In this document: one piece after another, positions 1 through 9,286 of the stretch
Layout of the letters: every line of letters starts with the position of its first letter
How positions within the stretch are numbered: position 1 is the stretch's first letter
Assembly (NCBI GenBank): GCA_015501055.1
Contig: JADNYV010000703.1
Coordinates: 1-17,722 of the forward strand
DNA from: Mucidula mucida
Lineage: Eukaryota; Basidiomycota; Agaricomycetes; Agaricales; Physalacriaceae
DNA length: 17,722 nt
Direction: 5' to 3'
Position numbers and translations under genes: made by a program
The notes under the pieces: generated by a model
Database searches by the model: none
What the model saw: the letters and a program-made list of their open reading frames with translations, nothing else
What the model was told of the DNA's origin: nothing

Positions 1-213
1 CCAAGGATAAGATCAAGACGGTACGCTCGATTGATTTTGCTGTCACGCGTACTAACGCATTGTGGCTGGCAGGTGAGCGGATCTCGTATCAAGCAGGAGT
101 ATCGCAAGAACGGACCCAAGGCCGGTAAAGCGCAGGCGATGTCGTTGAGCCAGCAGCCTGTGACACAGGACCAGGCTGACCAGATCGTTAAATTTGCTCT
201 CACGAAGAAGTAA
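1..213 (+). CDS. 3' end of a spliced host gene, product not recognised (partial)
   Basis: This is the C-terminal part of a gene that begins before the window. Bases 3-20 are open in one frame (KDKIKT). A good intron follows at 21-72: donor GTACGC, branch-point-like ACTAAC at 51-56, acceptor AG at 71-72, 52 bp long. The last exon, 73-213, then continues in phase 0 and ends at TAA 211-213. The exon encodes about 46 residues, hydrophilic and rich in Lys and Gln, ending in FALTKK. I see no motif that names a family. Length and phase of the intron and the clean frame on both sides support real coding sequence; function is unknown. An unspliced reading from about base 31 is also open but would contain the branch point and acceptor, so I prefer the spliced form. 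Confidence 0.5.
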   Translation, partial: PRIRSRRYARLILLSRVLTHCGWQVSGSRIKQEYRKNGPKAGKAQAMSLSQQPVTQDQADQIVKFALTKK

Positions 214-720
214 TCTGTTGCGTACTATGATCGTCGCGCTTTCTTCTGACTCTCTGTCGAATGTACCAAGACATCGCTGTAGCAATCAACGCTTCTTTTT
301 ATTCACATACAAACCTATACTGATGAACGGTGATCCATAGTAGATAAGTCCGGTAACTCCGGCGACACCTTGCTTTCGACCACCACCACCAACATAATGG
401 ACATCGCAAACAACGCGCGTAGGGAGCTGTAATCGCCGTCGGTGACGGGATGAATGGCTCTGTTTACGAATGCCCCACTTTGACAAGATTCCGCATCCAA
501 CTGGTGACCCAGAAACGGAAACCGTCAAGATGCAGACGCAGCATGGCGAGCACGGTCACAGTTCATGACGGAGGACTGCGGTCTAAAGAGGCTAGGATGC
601 GCTGCTATTCTTTGTCAGGCCAGGCGCTTCACCACGCACATCTCCTAATCACATTGGAATTTGGCCGGTTCAAAACCCAGCTCTTTGCTTTTCATCGACG
701 TTCCAATCGTTCTAATTACC
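214..720. other. Intergenic stretch between two host genes
   Basis: This stretch should hold the 3' UTR and terminator of the upstream gene and the promoter and 5' UTR of the gene starting at 721. No open frame here has convincing protein character. I see no clear TATA box, repeat or RNA gene. A short pyrimidine-rich run with CACCACCACCACCAAC lies near 379-395. Confidence 0.4.
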
Positions 721-804
721 ATGGCGCTCGCCTTGCTGGCGGAACCCATGGAGGAGCGCTGTCATTTGCCTCCCAATTTGCGACCGCTTAGCTGCGAGAT
801 ACAG

Positions 805-857
805 GTATGTGATTATTATGCGCCGCCCACCATTATCGCCCTAAATGGTCTCTGTAG
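805..857 (+). other. Predicted 53-bp intron of the 721 gene
   Basis: Donor GTATGT at 805-810 and acceptor TAG at 855-857. Removing it joins two frames in phase 0 and gives a continuous reading from ATG 721. The length is typical of basidiomycete introns. Confidence 0.5.
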
Positions 858-974
858 AATGGTAAACGTCGGTTTGGATTTGAACGTGGTTTCTGTGGTC
901 TCGGCAAGGGTGTCAAGCTACTCAAGACGAAGAATACCAAGTTCCCTCATACTACCAAGCATATGCCACCTAAA

Positions 975-982
975 ACCAATTG
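975..982. repeat. Left 8-bp target site duplication of the MITE
   Basis: ACCAATTG lies directly before the element and is repeated exactly at 1354-1361 directly after it. An 8-bp duplication is characteristic of hAT-superfamily insertion. Confidence 0.88.
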
Positions 983-1353
983 TAGGGCTCGCCACCGTAA
1001 CCGTATACGGTTACAGCCGTAAATTTTACGGTACTTTAACGGGCCCTGTTTTTGTCCAATACGGGACGGTTACGGGACGGCTCTGGATACCGTACAAACC
1101 CGTATGCCGGTCGGTGGGGAGGCTGAGGTGAGGTTGGGACTTGGGAAGGAGTGGTCGCTTTGGACACATCTGACCATGTTGGATCCCCGGGGGTGCACTG
1201 TGTTGGCCCAGTGTTCCTCTTGGCAGAGAGAGCCACAATCCGTACCGTACCCGTAACCGTACGGTGCACGTGAAGGCACCTTACGGTACGGTACGGCTTA
1301 CCGTATAGACGGTACCCGTAAACCGTACCATACGGTTACGGTGGCGAGCCCTA
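983..1353. mobile_element. Non-autonomous hAT-like MITE, 371 bp
   Basis: The element begins TAGGGCTCGCCACC at 983 and ends with its exact reverse complement at 1353. The terminal inverted repeats match perfectly for 23 bp (983-1005 against 1331-1353) and then become imperfect. It is flanked by identical 8-bp copies of ACCAATTG. Eight-base duplications together with TAGGG-type ends are known for hAT transposons. It has no transposase coding capacity, so it must have been moved in trans. Both subterminal regions are packed with the pentamer CCGTA or its complement TACGG, about 22 copies by eye, while the centre (about 1110-1235) lacks them. Clustered subterminal motifs are typical transposase-binding sites of hAT elements; that role here is inferred. 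Confidence 0.87.
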
Positions 1354-1361
1354 ACCAATTG
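1354..1361. repeat. Right 8-bp target site duplication of the MITE
   Basis: Exact copy of ACCAATTG at 975-982. Keeping one copy and removing the element restores the frame of the interrupted exon. Confidence 0.88.
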
Positions 1362-1934
1362 CCCACCTACCTCTTCCATCACTGAAGCCCCGCCACCCAA
1401 AACTAGTTGGCCCTCATTTACGAAGAGTGCTCCACGGATAGATTCTCCATCTGCTTCCGCAGGTCCCACGACCGATTCGCACAGCTCAATCAAAAGCGTG
1501 CAGTCTAGCAAGACTAAGGCACCCAGCTTCTCCAAGTCCGACTCACCTTCCGACATGCTTACCAGTGCGAAGACCAATGGTATCCCTGACGCCCACTTGA
1601 AGCGGTTGGAAATATCGTTGGATATCTCTTGGAAGGCACACGGTCATGACCATTGTGGTTTCTTCCTTCGCCCAGTGTGCGTCATTTACATCCTCTGGAT
1701 TATAGCTCAAATACAAAGCGATGTATGAAGGAGATGACGATTCATCAAGTGCTGAGCGCTGAGCCGTCTGGGACTTTGATTGTTGGTCCCAACGCGACCG
1801 CTGTAGATGGCGCTAGTGTGACTGCTCTAACAGAAGGAGAACTAAGCACCACTGCAAAAGGGAACAGCGCATCTCGGAATTCTGATGCAGTACCGGACGG
1901 GGACGCAGTTGAACGTCGTGTGTGGATGAGCTAG

Positions 1935-3479
1935 TGAGTTTATGATGTTCTTTTCTCCTTTGTATTGCTAATGTTGTTTGACAGAAGTTAAGGAGGGAGG
2001 AGGGATCTTCAAAAAAGACTCTTAACTCACTATGATAATAATGATGAGTATGAGTATGAGTTGGGGCTGACCTCCACCGTTGCATAATGGTGACGGTATT
2101 GGCTCTGCGCTAGCATGTCCCGGCTACATGCCTGTGGTCGCTAAACAGTGTCACATGTGAGTGGGCATTCAAGTTGCCATCATTTGCATACACCACTTAA
2201 TAAGTGACAAGCGACTACCAGACCCCATGGCAATTGCTCCAATTAAGCCGGGTTCAAGATGAACATTTATTGAATTTTTGGTATATCTACCACAGGATTG
2301 TGCCCTTAGCTGGCACGGTGTTGCTCCCTATAACACACACAACATGATCTATCTTTGCCGCCTTGCAATGGAAGCTGCGGACCAGACCTTCATTGTGCGG
2401 CTTAGACCCAAATCATCCAGGTCAACGCCCGTGACAGCCCAAGAGTCTGTAGACAGCCTCCTAACAAGCTGGCCTCCACACTCCAGCAGCATGCAACTCC
2501 CAGACCGCTGCTGTCCTGGTGATGTGTGCTATCCTGCTTAAGTTGTAGTTTGACACTTCTCCATTGCAACAGATAGACACCAGCCAAGGCAACATCCACA
2601 CAGTTTTCCTGATGAGCAGCAGCACTCTTGTTGAGGTGCACTGGCACAACTGTTCCTCCATCTTCATGGCAGATACAGCAAGTTAAGGTGACACCCATGC
2701 AGTTGTCCTAACAAGCAGCGGCGCTTATTGAGGTGCACTGATGATGATCGTAGAAAGCATTGGAAACTCTAAAATGTGACAGGGTTGCCGGAAAAATAAC
2801 CCAAAGGACGAGCAGGACTAAGAGAAGATGTCTTAAGTTCCGGAAGAGCAAATGTAACACAAGATGTGGGTTTCCTCTTTCTGAATGTTTAGCGGAGTGA
2901 CAATGCAATCTTTAAGGTAAACAAAGATGCAATGAGGACCTTGGAGGAGACAAGGTGATGGAGCTAGTACTTTCAGACGTAGATAAATGAGAACAGGCCA
3001 AGCATAATAAGGTCAACTCCAACAAAGAGGCAAGAGAATCTAATAATTTAGAGGCAATGTTAATGGTGTACATGATGTGGTTCAGATTGATGATGATGAT
3101 TGCATTATGATTTGTTGCTATTGTACCAGCAATTTAAAAGGGTAATTTACTTTGATTAGTAGGTTAGGGCTATATCATTTGTTTGCTGTCATAGCGTGCT
3201 CTTGGACCTATTTAACTTTGTTAAAGTCATGATGCTGACTTTTATGTTTCTAAACACACAGTTTTAATGGTATCCAGCGCCGTGCATGGCCATGCTATTG
3301 CATGCTAAGAACATAACATCAGTATTTATTAAGCACATACAGCTTAACAGTACTAGTCAGAGTTCTGTTATGCTGTTGGTAACTTTGTGAAGGCTAATTT
3401 GATTAGACTGACCCAGCAATGAACATCAAGGTCAGCATAAACAGTCATGCATGCAAACAGCCACACGGTAAGTCCTTTC
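1935..3479. other. Long stretch without a convincing gene
   Basis: About 1.5 kb, AT-richer towards its right end. Open frames here are short, in several directions, and have no protein-like pattern or consistent splice phase. A well-formed but short intron-like sequence sits at 1934-1984 (GTGAGT to GACAG, with GCTAATG inside), which could be a 3' UTR intron of the upstream gene. Simple repeats (GAGTAT, GATGAT) occur near 2030-2060 and 3085-3105. The only larger structure I see is the tandem duplication at 2556-2740. Confidence 0.45.
2556..2740. repeat. Degenerate tandem duplication, unit about 97 bp
   Basis: Bases 2556-2643 align with 2652-2740. The shared landmarks, in order, are CTCCAT, a CAGATA-like segment, ACACCCA/ACATCCA, CAGTT-TCCT, AGCAGC, and TTGAGGTGCACTG at the end of both. 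There are many substitutions and small indels, so the duplication is old. No coding or mobile role is visible. Confidence 0.5.
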
Positions 3480-4009
3480 TGTTATGAATTGCCATATTTT
3501 CACATTTTCACATCATCATATCTTATTTGGGGGCTTGTCTTATCAACCAATAGACTGTTTCATCATCTGTTTCGTCACTGATCATACTCCTTTTTATTAC
3601 CAAAGCTGTACTCATGTTGGACACACACCCAACACATGGATGACATCATACATGGCCGATACCTCATGGACTTCCTATTGTATACACACCACCGACACTC
3701 GTAGCACACATGGTTGTTTCAGTATTATTACTTACATGGAGTTACCACTCGTATTCAATGGTTTCACAGACTAGTAGCATACAAGACTGGGCCAAGGGTG
3801 TGGAGTTATCCCTAGCGGAAACACATATGGATAAGGAGTCCCAAACATAGTCTTACTAGTATATAAGTAGTAGCATAGTATCACTGTACTTTAGTTCTGA
3901 TCTTGTTTATACACCTGGCCTAGCCTAGTCATACGAACACAAACACTTTCTCCTTTAGTTCTTGCTGTGGTATCTGGTTTAGTCTCGTGGCTATAGTCAG
4001 TCGCTAACA
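3480..4009 (+). repeat. 5' LTR of retrotransposon copy A (530 bp)
   Basis: The LTR starts TGTTATGAATTG and ends CGCTAACA, so it has TG...CA ends. It matches the reverse complements of 9673-10203 and 15628-16152 nearly end to end. It carries a TATA box at 3860-3867. The predicted RNA start about 32 bp downstream opens a stretch (3892-3904) complementary to the primer site just after the LTR. Open frames inside it are not genes. The matching 3' LTR of copy A is absent, because the element is cut at 5834. Confidence 0.88.
3860..3867 (+). promoter_or_regulatory. TATA box of the copy A LTR promoter
   Basis: TATATAAG, conserved in all three LTRs of this family. The distance of about 32 bp to 3892 predicts transcription starting at or near TTAGTTCTGATC, which would be the 5' end of the R region. 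Confidence 0.65.
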
Positions 4010-4023
4010 GAAGATCAGAACTA
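4010..4023 (+). promoter_or_regulatory. Self-primer binding site of copy A
   Basis: It lies directly after the LTR end at 4009. It does not begin with TGG, as a tRNA primer site would. Instead, 4011-4023 (AAGATCAGAACTA) is the exact 13-base complement of 3892-3904 (TAGTTCTGATCTT), at the predicted RNA 5' end. The Tf1/sushi group of Ty3-type chromoviruses is known to prime reverse transcription in this way, with the mRNA 5' end folding back onto the site after the LTR. Confidence 0.72.
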
Positions 4024-4564
4024 CTTTCTACCACCTACCACACATCCCTAATCATTGATCAGCACTTCACTATTTGATCATTGCATGTTCCCCCATCCCC
4101 TTTCCTGTTTACAGATTGACGGATTCCTAATCCCAGCGCACATTTGCATACATGTGTATTGGTCCCAGTAGCGCCGGCTAACAGTTAGAGATAACTGCCT
4201 TGGGTGCTGGAAGTAGCCGCACAAGAACGAACTTTTGACAGTTGCACTTGTTTACGGGTCAATCCCCGTTCCCAGGAAAACTTCGGCTTACCTCACACCA
4301 GGAAGACGTCGGCTGGGCAATTGCAAACTTGTAACGAGCTTTTGGGCTCCATAGATACATAGTCAGTAGTCGGTAAAATAGCATAGACAGTTATAATATC
4401 TACCTACTTTACTTACCTTACAATACACATCATCATTCCCCCACCCTATCAAGTCCTGGATTCTCTTGCAGATCTAGGCAAATCCTCCTTATTCATCCAA
4501 ACCCGCATCACCCATACCCCTATTATCACCCTTTCACTCTCCAACCCCATCACCCCGATTCACC
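4024..4564 (+). other. Untranslated leader of copy A
   Basis: About 540 bases between primer site and gag. It aligns with the leader of copy B on the other strand (15040-15613), including conserved blocks such as GGGCAATTGCAAACTTG. No long open frame is present. The part before the gag ATG is C- and T-rich. Confidence 0.6.
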
Positions 4565-5834
4565 ATGTCCAACAAAGCACCTGAGTCCGGTCATCACGCT
4601 GATGCCGAACCCAAAGGCCAATCCCTCGTCAACAAGCCTTATGACTATGACGTGGACAAGACCAAGTACAAGAGCTGGTGAAGATCAATGTTCACATATA
4701 TCTGTGATAAGAAGAACAATATTGCATCTGACTCCGAAAGAATCAATGTTGTTCTCTCCTACATCCGAGGAGATCATATTGATGCATGGGTCCAGAACTA
4801 CACGGACCAGAACTTCAGCGAGGAAGAAGAGGAATGGACAGTCTCCTGGGCGCAGTTGAAGGAGCACTTGAAGGAGCGATTTGTGGATCCCAACCTCGCG
4901 CGAGATGCACAAAACCAGATCAAGTGGTTGCCCCAGGGGCAAGACACCGCTCAAAACTCTCACTCAGGCAGGATACTCAAAGGATAATGCTTATGTCATG
5001 CGTCTTCTTGAGACCAACATCAACAAGAAGATTCAATCAGATCTATGGCAGCCAAGACGGGTTGCCGAAAGAATACAAGGATTGAAAGAAACAGATCATT
5101 CAGATCAATCAGTTGTGAAGAAGGCGGATGGCAAGCAAAAGGCCCGACATGCAGTCCCGGCCTCAAGCTCTGCAGGCGGCTACATTGAGAGCCAATCCTA
5201 CAAACCCACTCATGCCGCCAATTACACAACGAGATGCCACCGGCGTTATCTATGGAGGAGCCAGCAGGCCAATGGACATTGACAATGCACAACAAAGGGG
5301 ACTCTGCTTTAGCTGTGGTGAACACGGCCACATCAGCAGGTTCTGTCCAAAGAAGGGTCGACCCCAGCAGATTTGGGGTCTATGAACCGAAATGAATAAC
5401 GAGGAGAAGAAGAAGTTGGCCAAAGAGTTGGGTTTTGCGAAGCTCCCGCAGTAGACGCAGTCCTGCTGGAGCAGTCACCAAGGGAAGAGTTGTCAGATGC
5501 AGAATCTATTTATAGTACTGGTACTGATACACCTAAAATATCATCGACAACTTCACCAACAAAACCTGCAAAAGAAAGATTTAAGCCAAATATGTCCGAG
5601 TGGATCGCACAATGGCTAAGAGAGGATAAAGTGTCGAGAGCAGTGGGAATCTTGAGGGCATGGATGCCGGATTGGAGAGAAAGAGAAGCAACAGAAGAGA
5701 AGGTGATGGCAATTAGAGCGTTGACAAAGGAAGCTGCAGTGGAAGTTGTGACGGAGTTGAAAAAGTCGAGGAAGTACATCCGGGGAACAAAGGGGCAGGA
5801 CATGAAACTCCGAGTAACCATAGAGAGTGTACAC
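4565..5834 (+). pseudogene. gag: Gag (and start of protease region) of copy A, broken
   Basis: Gag forms the particle and binds RNA in Ty3-type elements. The frame starts at ATG 4565 (MSNKAPES). A TGA at 4679-4681 replaces the Trp codon found in copy B. The capsid-like part resumes (DAWVQNY...EWTVSW...LKERF). A deletion of about 23 bases near 4956 relative to copy B shifts the frame, and at least one more shift follows near 5040. A zinc knuckle of the form CX2CX4HX4C is intact at 5305-5346 (CFSCGEHGHISRFC). A further open part (5490-5834) matches copy B up to the sequence just before the protease. Similarity stops abruptly at 5834 in GTACAC, where copy D begins. It cannot make a full Gag. Confidence 0.8.
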
Positions 5835-6527
5835 TCGCATAGCTGCACAATAAGTTGCCTTATTGTATTTTGATGGTAGCTTAACCGCTTTTACCAAATC
5901 TCGCAAAGAGCCCTCAATTAACAAGTACCCTTTAATCAGGTCCCAGAAATAACTGGTAAGCCCCAGGAAGGAGACAAGATTAAGACAGTCCTTTGGTACG
6001 GGCCAGTCAACAATTGCGGTGAGCTTGGTTAGGTCAGGTGCTATGCCGTTTGGACCAATAGATGCCCCAGTAAATACAGCTTCTGTCATGAAGAATTTTG
6101 ACTTGCTCGGGGATAGTGACATTTTCCGTTCTTGAACTCGTGCCAGAAGACGTGCAAGTTTTGCGAATAATGCTTCAAAGTCATTGTCTGCCTGTCTGCC
6201 GTCATCCACAAAGAGTTCCAAATCTCCCACAGCCAGAAGGTCATGCATGTGTTTTGACGTCGTAACTGCAAACATTGTTGGCGCTCCCATAAGCCCAAAT
6301 GACATCTTTTTATAACAAAAGAAGCTTCGTCCTTCCACGTAAAAGCAGACATATGACTGCAACTCCTTGTGAATGGAAACCACATAGAATCCCGCCGCAA
6401 AGTCAAGCATGTTTAACCACTGGTGCCCTGATAAGGCTTGCTGCTTCATGCGGATGTCACCCTGCGCCATTGGGAGAATCTTGGTAACCTTATTAATGAC
6501 ACCAAAGTTCTGACAGATGCACCACTT
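5835..6527 (-). pseudogene. pol: Reverse transcriptase of copy D, partial
   Basis: Polymerase part of the retroelement. Reading in reverse from about 6527: CQNFGVINKVTKI, then the first catalytic Asp in MLDFAAGFY (about 6402-6404), the conserved FGLMGAPTMF block, and the second catalytic pair in LFVDDG (6201-6212). The first position of the YxDD box is Phe. The thumb-like part follows (PSKSKFFM, then VSFLGLTSYF). The frame runs to CAAMR at 5835 and is then fused to antisense sequence of copy A. A frameshift near 6525 separates it from the upstream frame. The RNase H domain is absent, so it is a truncated fragment. Confidence 0.78.
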
Positions 6528-7651
6528 TTGAGCCTGTGCTGCAGCTCTTCCAGTATAAGGCCACCACCCTCATGCGCCTTCTGTCCTAGAACCGTGGGAG
6601 CTATAGCTTTCACCTGGCTTGGGTCAATCAATGCAATAACTCCTGCCGCCAACATCTCGTCAACCTTGAAGTGCAAGTACTGTTGTTGAGGAGGTGACAA
6701 CGGCCGCTGATGAAACTTTTTTGGGAATGTTGTGCCCTCCGGAATGTTTAACTTGTGTATCTCACCCTCAATTGATAAGACCTCGCTCATAGAAAGAGCA
6801 AAACAATCAGCGTGGTCGCATAACAGCTGGTCCACTCGATGCCGCTGTTCTGGAGTAAGGTCGGAGCCAATAGTGATTTGAGTCATGACCTCTTCAACCC
6901 GCTGGGGATTGAACAGATTTATTTGGCCTGTATAAACCTTGATGTCCAGTTTAGCATCTTTAAACATGTCTATAATTGGCTCTGAACCCTTGTCCATTAG
7001 CAGGTCTTCCGCCACTGCATTCTCAATACTGTAGATGCAAGTTAGCCCTTTGTTTGAGCCATCAGCCAATTCTTGTGGCGCCTCCAAACTGTTTGATAGC
7101 CATGGCACCCCCAAGTGCTGGTTTGACAGACATATTTCCTCTCCGTTTAACCTCTGTAACCAAATAATATCCACACTATAATTGTGTATCATCCCAAAGC
7201 TGGTCATAGCCGGCTTGCCCAAAAGCAACTCCCAGCCGCCATCGCTCTCAAAGACCTCTACGGCTACCCTTTGCTTCTGAGCGCCGACTATGAGGGTTCC
7301 GTTCCAGCACCTTATTGGGGTTACTATTGCCCCATCTGCCATGTGTAGACGCCGCCTTGATTGACTCCAGCCACCAATGTTGTTGCAAATCCTTTCAAAG
7401 ACCTGTATCGACATTGCGCAGATCATGCACCTGTCGTCCCATGTGGCCATGACATCCACACTCTGTCCTAGCTCATCACCTAATGTTATGCTGTGTTGAA
7501 ACGAGATTGTATCCCGCGCCGCATTTCCGTCCACCAAATACATGTCAACAAGAATCAATTCATCCAAGAATACATGAAAAGAGTCCGTGCTATGCCTATC
7601 CGCTAAAGGAAACATGTCCCCAGAGGATTGCACTCCACCCCTGGGGACCAT
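6446..7651 (-). pseudogene. pol: Protease-like and RT-linker region of copy D
   Basis: A 401-codon open frame on the reverse strand. The N-terminal third resembles the retropepsin of basidiomycete Ty3 elements: a start like LVDGNAARDT, an active-site-like segment at about 7433-7438 reading WDDR, where I would expect DDG or DTG, and a later GWELLLGKP block matching the family's hydrophobic-Gly motif. The C-terminal half (TPEQRHRVDQLLCDHADCFALS, then LNIPEGTTFPKKFHQRPLSP with a preceding IHKL) is the usual lead-in to the RT domain. The Gly-to-Arg change at the active site suggests an inactive protease. The frame runs out in a shift near 6525 just as the RT begins. Confidence 0.68.
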
Positions 7652-7695
7652 CGCACACTTGACTGGGCTTCCGCCTCGGGTTGTTGGGCCAGTAC

Positions 7696-9237
7696 TTAGA
7701 CCAACAATCCGTCTCCATTTTCTGAGTCGCTACTGGTATTCTTGAGGCCATAAAATGTCTGACAGCTTGCCGCCACATAGCACATGGACGTCACAGATGC
7801 CTCCCGGAATGCTCGGGCCACAAGCTTTCTCCATGTCTCTTCTCTAGGATCAATGTAGGGGCCGTGCAAGCTCCGCTGCCAGCTCTCATGTCCAGACTGA
7901 CCGCACTTCCAACATTTGCGTGAACCGCCACGAACGGTACCCGGCAACAGAGGGAATGGCGGTGTTGCGAGAGTGGGATATGTGCCTTTGCCGTTTGTCT
8001 TGACCTACTGAATAACGGTGGCGTCATAGTCAGCTTGACCAGCGGCATTGTCCTGATAGAGTGGTTGGCTTTCGACTGCCTGATGCAGAGCAGCAATGGT
8101 AGGCATTGCACTGCTGCATGTAGACAACAATGGCAGGGATCGAGGTGTGTAGGTACCTCGTTGTGATGATGCGGGCAATGGTGATGGCGGTGTCTGAAGC
8201 AATGCTCAACCCATGCGATTGCGGAGATCCGCACTACGAGGTGATTCCTGAGATGCTTTCACTCAAGCTTCCTCCTCCTTTGCCCTTTTCTCTTCCTTCG
8301 CCTTCTCCTCTTTGTACTCATCCATGACATCTTCAATCCAAACTTGGTCCAAGCCCTTGATTTCCTTCAAGAACACGGTTCAGTCAGCTGGCGAGGACGA
8401 AACCTTGTGGCAGATTGGGTGCGAGAGTAGCTTGCTCATGTTATAGATGTTATTGTCGGTGTTTATGATTCCAGCTGCCTGCATGTGGCGCGTCTGACGG
8501 TTGCACCACGCAACATGTGTGAACACCTCAACGCCATTCTCTACCACTCTTGTTCCCAGAGTATCCATAGCCAGAACATCCTCCTCTGTCTCCTTGTACT
8601 AGTCGTTCTTCGTCTTTGTAACCTCCTCTGCCTTGGGCCAGCGTGCATGGAACACCTTGAGTAGGTCTGCCCAGCTTGCCTTTGTAGCCTGGTCCAGGTC
8701 CTGATACCACTTCTCTGCATCACCCGCCGCATTGAGGACCAGCGGAAATACCTTCACTCGCTCCTTGTCCCTGTCTTTATATCCATGGGTGGTAGCGAGG
8801 AATTTCCACATGAAGTTTTGCGGGTTCTCGTTAGGCCTGTTTCTGTGGAACAGGTCAATGTTGCCGGCACCTGTCATTCCGGGAGAATCTGGTGGTGAAT
8901 TGGGCACGTTTGGTGGTTGAGGAGCTGGAGTCTGCGCTGGGGATTGTTTGGGACTTGGGGTGTGTGTTCGGACTGGGGATGGTGTGCGCGTTGGTGCGGA
9001 ACCGCTATATGGTAGGGGAAATACGGAGTCGTTGCTGAGTGTGGATTCCGTGGACGGTGATGCTGACGTGTGCGCCGGCTTATGAAAATCTTCTTCTCTA
9101 TGAGCAGCGGCCCGTGTGCAATAGCTAATTTGTGTGCTCTTGTCCTTGTTGTAGGGTGCAAACTGCCCCCGTGCATTGCGCGGTGTTACTGGCGCCAGTG
9201 CCGTGTCCGTTAGTCTCCGAGGTCTGCAGTGACCTGT
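7696..9237 (-). pseudogene. gag: Gag of copy D: one frame with five internal stops
   Basis: One reading frame can be followed for about 1.5 kb on the reverse strand. It has an N-terminal Pro/Ser/Thr-rich part, a capsid-like block (NPQNFMWKF, then DAEKWYQDLD and SWADLLKVFHARWP), a Glu/Lys-rich helix near 8270-8310, and a zinc knuckle (CWKCGQSGH, about 7888-7914) whose last Cys has become Arg. Stops interrupt it at 8599-8601 (TAG), 8380-8382 (TGA), 8263-8265 (TGA), 8206-8208 (TGA) and 8005-8007 (TAG), but no frameshift is needed. A TAG at 9238-9240 marks the upper limit, and I see no good ATG start. This is a dead copy of a retroelement Gag. Confidence 0.72.
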
Positions 9238-9260
9238 CTATTGTAGTGTCCGTGTCTTGT

Positions 9261-9286
9261 GGTCTTGAATGCCAGCCTTGTCACCA
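9261..9286 (-). promoter_or_regulatory. tRNA-type primer binding site of copy D
   Basis: In reverse, the site reads TGGTGACAAGGCTGGCAT (9269-9286) and continues into ATTCAAGACC. This looks like the complement of a tRNA 3' end: CCA, discriminator A, acceptor strand, T stem, and a T loop differing from TTCGAAT by two bases. It sits about 30 bases before the gag frame, as expected. The tRNA identity cannot be stated from the sequence alone. Confidence 0.48.

Larger units (their letters stand above)
721..1934 (+). pseudogene. Unrecognised host gene interrupted by a MITE
   Basis: The start at ATG 721 has a strong context (ACC-ATG-G). Exon 1 (721-804) encodes about 28 residues ending in CEIQ. A 53-bp intron (805-857, GTATGT to TCTGTAG) joins it in phase 0 to exon 2, which is basic (Lys/Arg/Gly-rich) from 858 to 974. 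At 975-982 the frame meets a transposon (983-1353) and would stop at TAA 1020-1022, giving about 82 residues. If the transposon and one 8-bp target copy are ignored, the same frame continues from 1362 as a Ser/Pro/Thr-rich tail to at least 1674. A possible 56-bp intron (1675-1730, GTGTGC to AAG) would join it in phase to a second open stretch ending at 1934. That last junction is weak. No known domain is visible, so function is unknown. The allele here looks broken unless the transposon is spliced out. Confidence 0.42.

Noticed and set aside
450..791. Forward open frame of 113 codons
   Set aside because: It overlaps the better-supported start at 721 in another frame, and its composition is not protein-like.
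983..1353. CRISPR-like or satellite array suggested by repeated CCGTA
   Set aside because: The motifs are not evenly spaced, and the inverted ends with an 8-bp duplication explain the structure as a transposon.
1281..1577. Reverse open frame of 98 codons
   Set aside because: It starts inside the MITE and is antisense to the rejoined exon; I treat it as a shadow frame.
2278..2698. Open frames on both strands around 2278-2698
   Set aside because: Short, overlapping on opposite strands, crossing the tandem duplication, with no motif or splice support.
3484..3774. Open frame in the copy A LTR, with reverse counterparts at 9823-10194 and 15777-16148
   Set aside because: They recur only because the LTR recurs; LTRs of this group do not encode proteins, and the frames differ in reach between copies.
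9256..9286. tRNA gene on the forward strand
   Set aside because: Only the T arm, acceptor strand and CCA-like end are present. There is no 5' half, so a primer binding site fits better.
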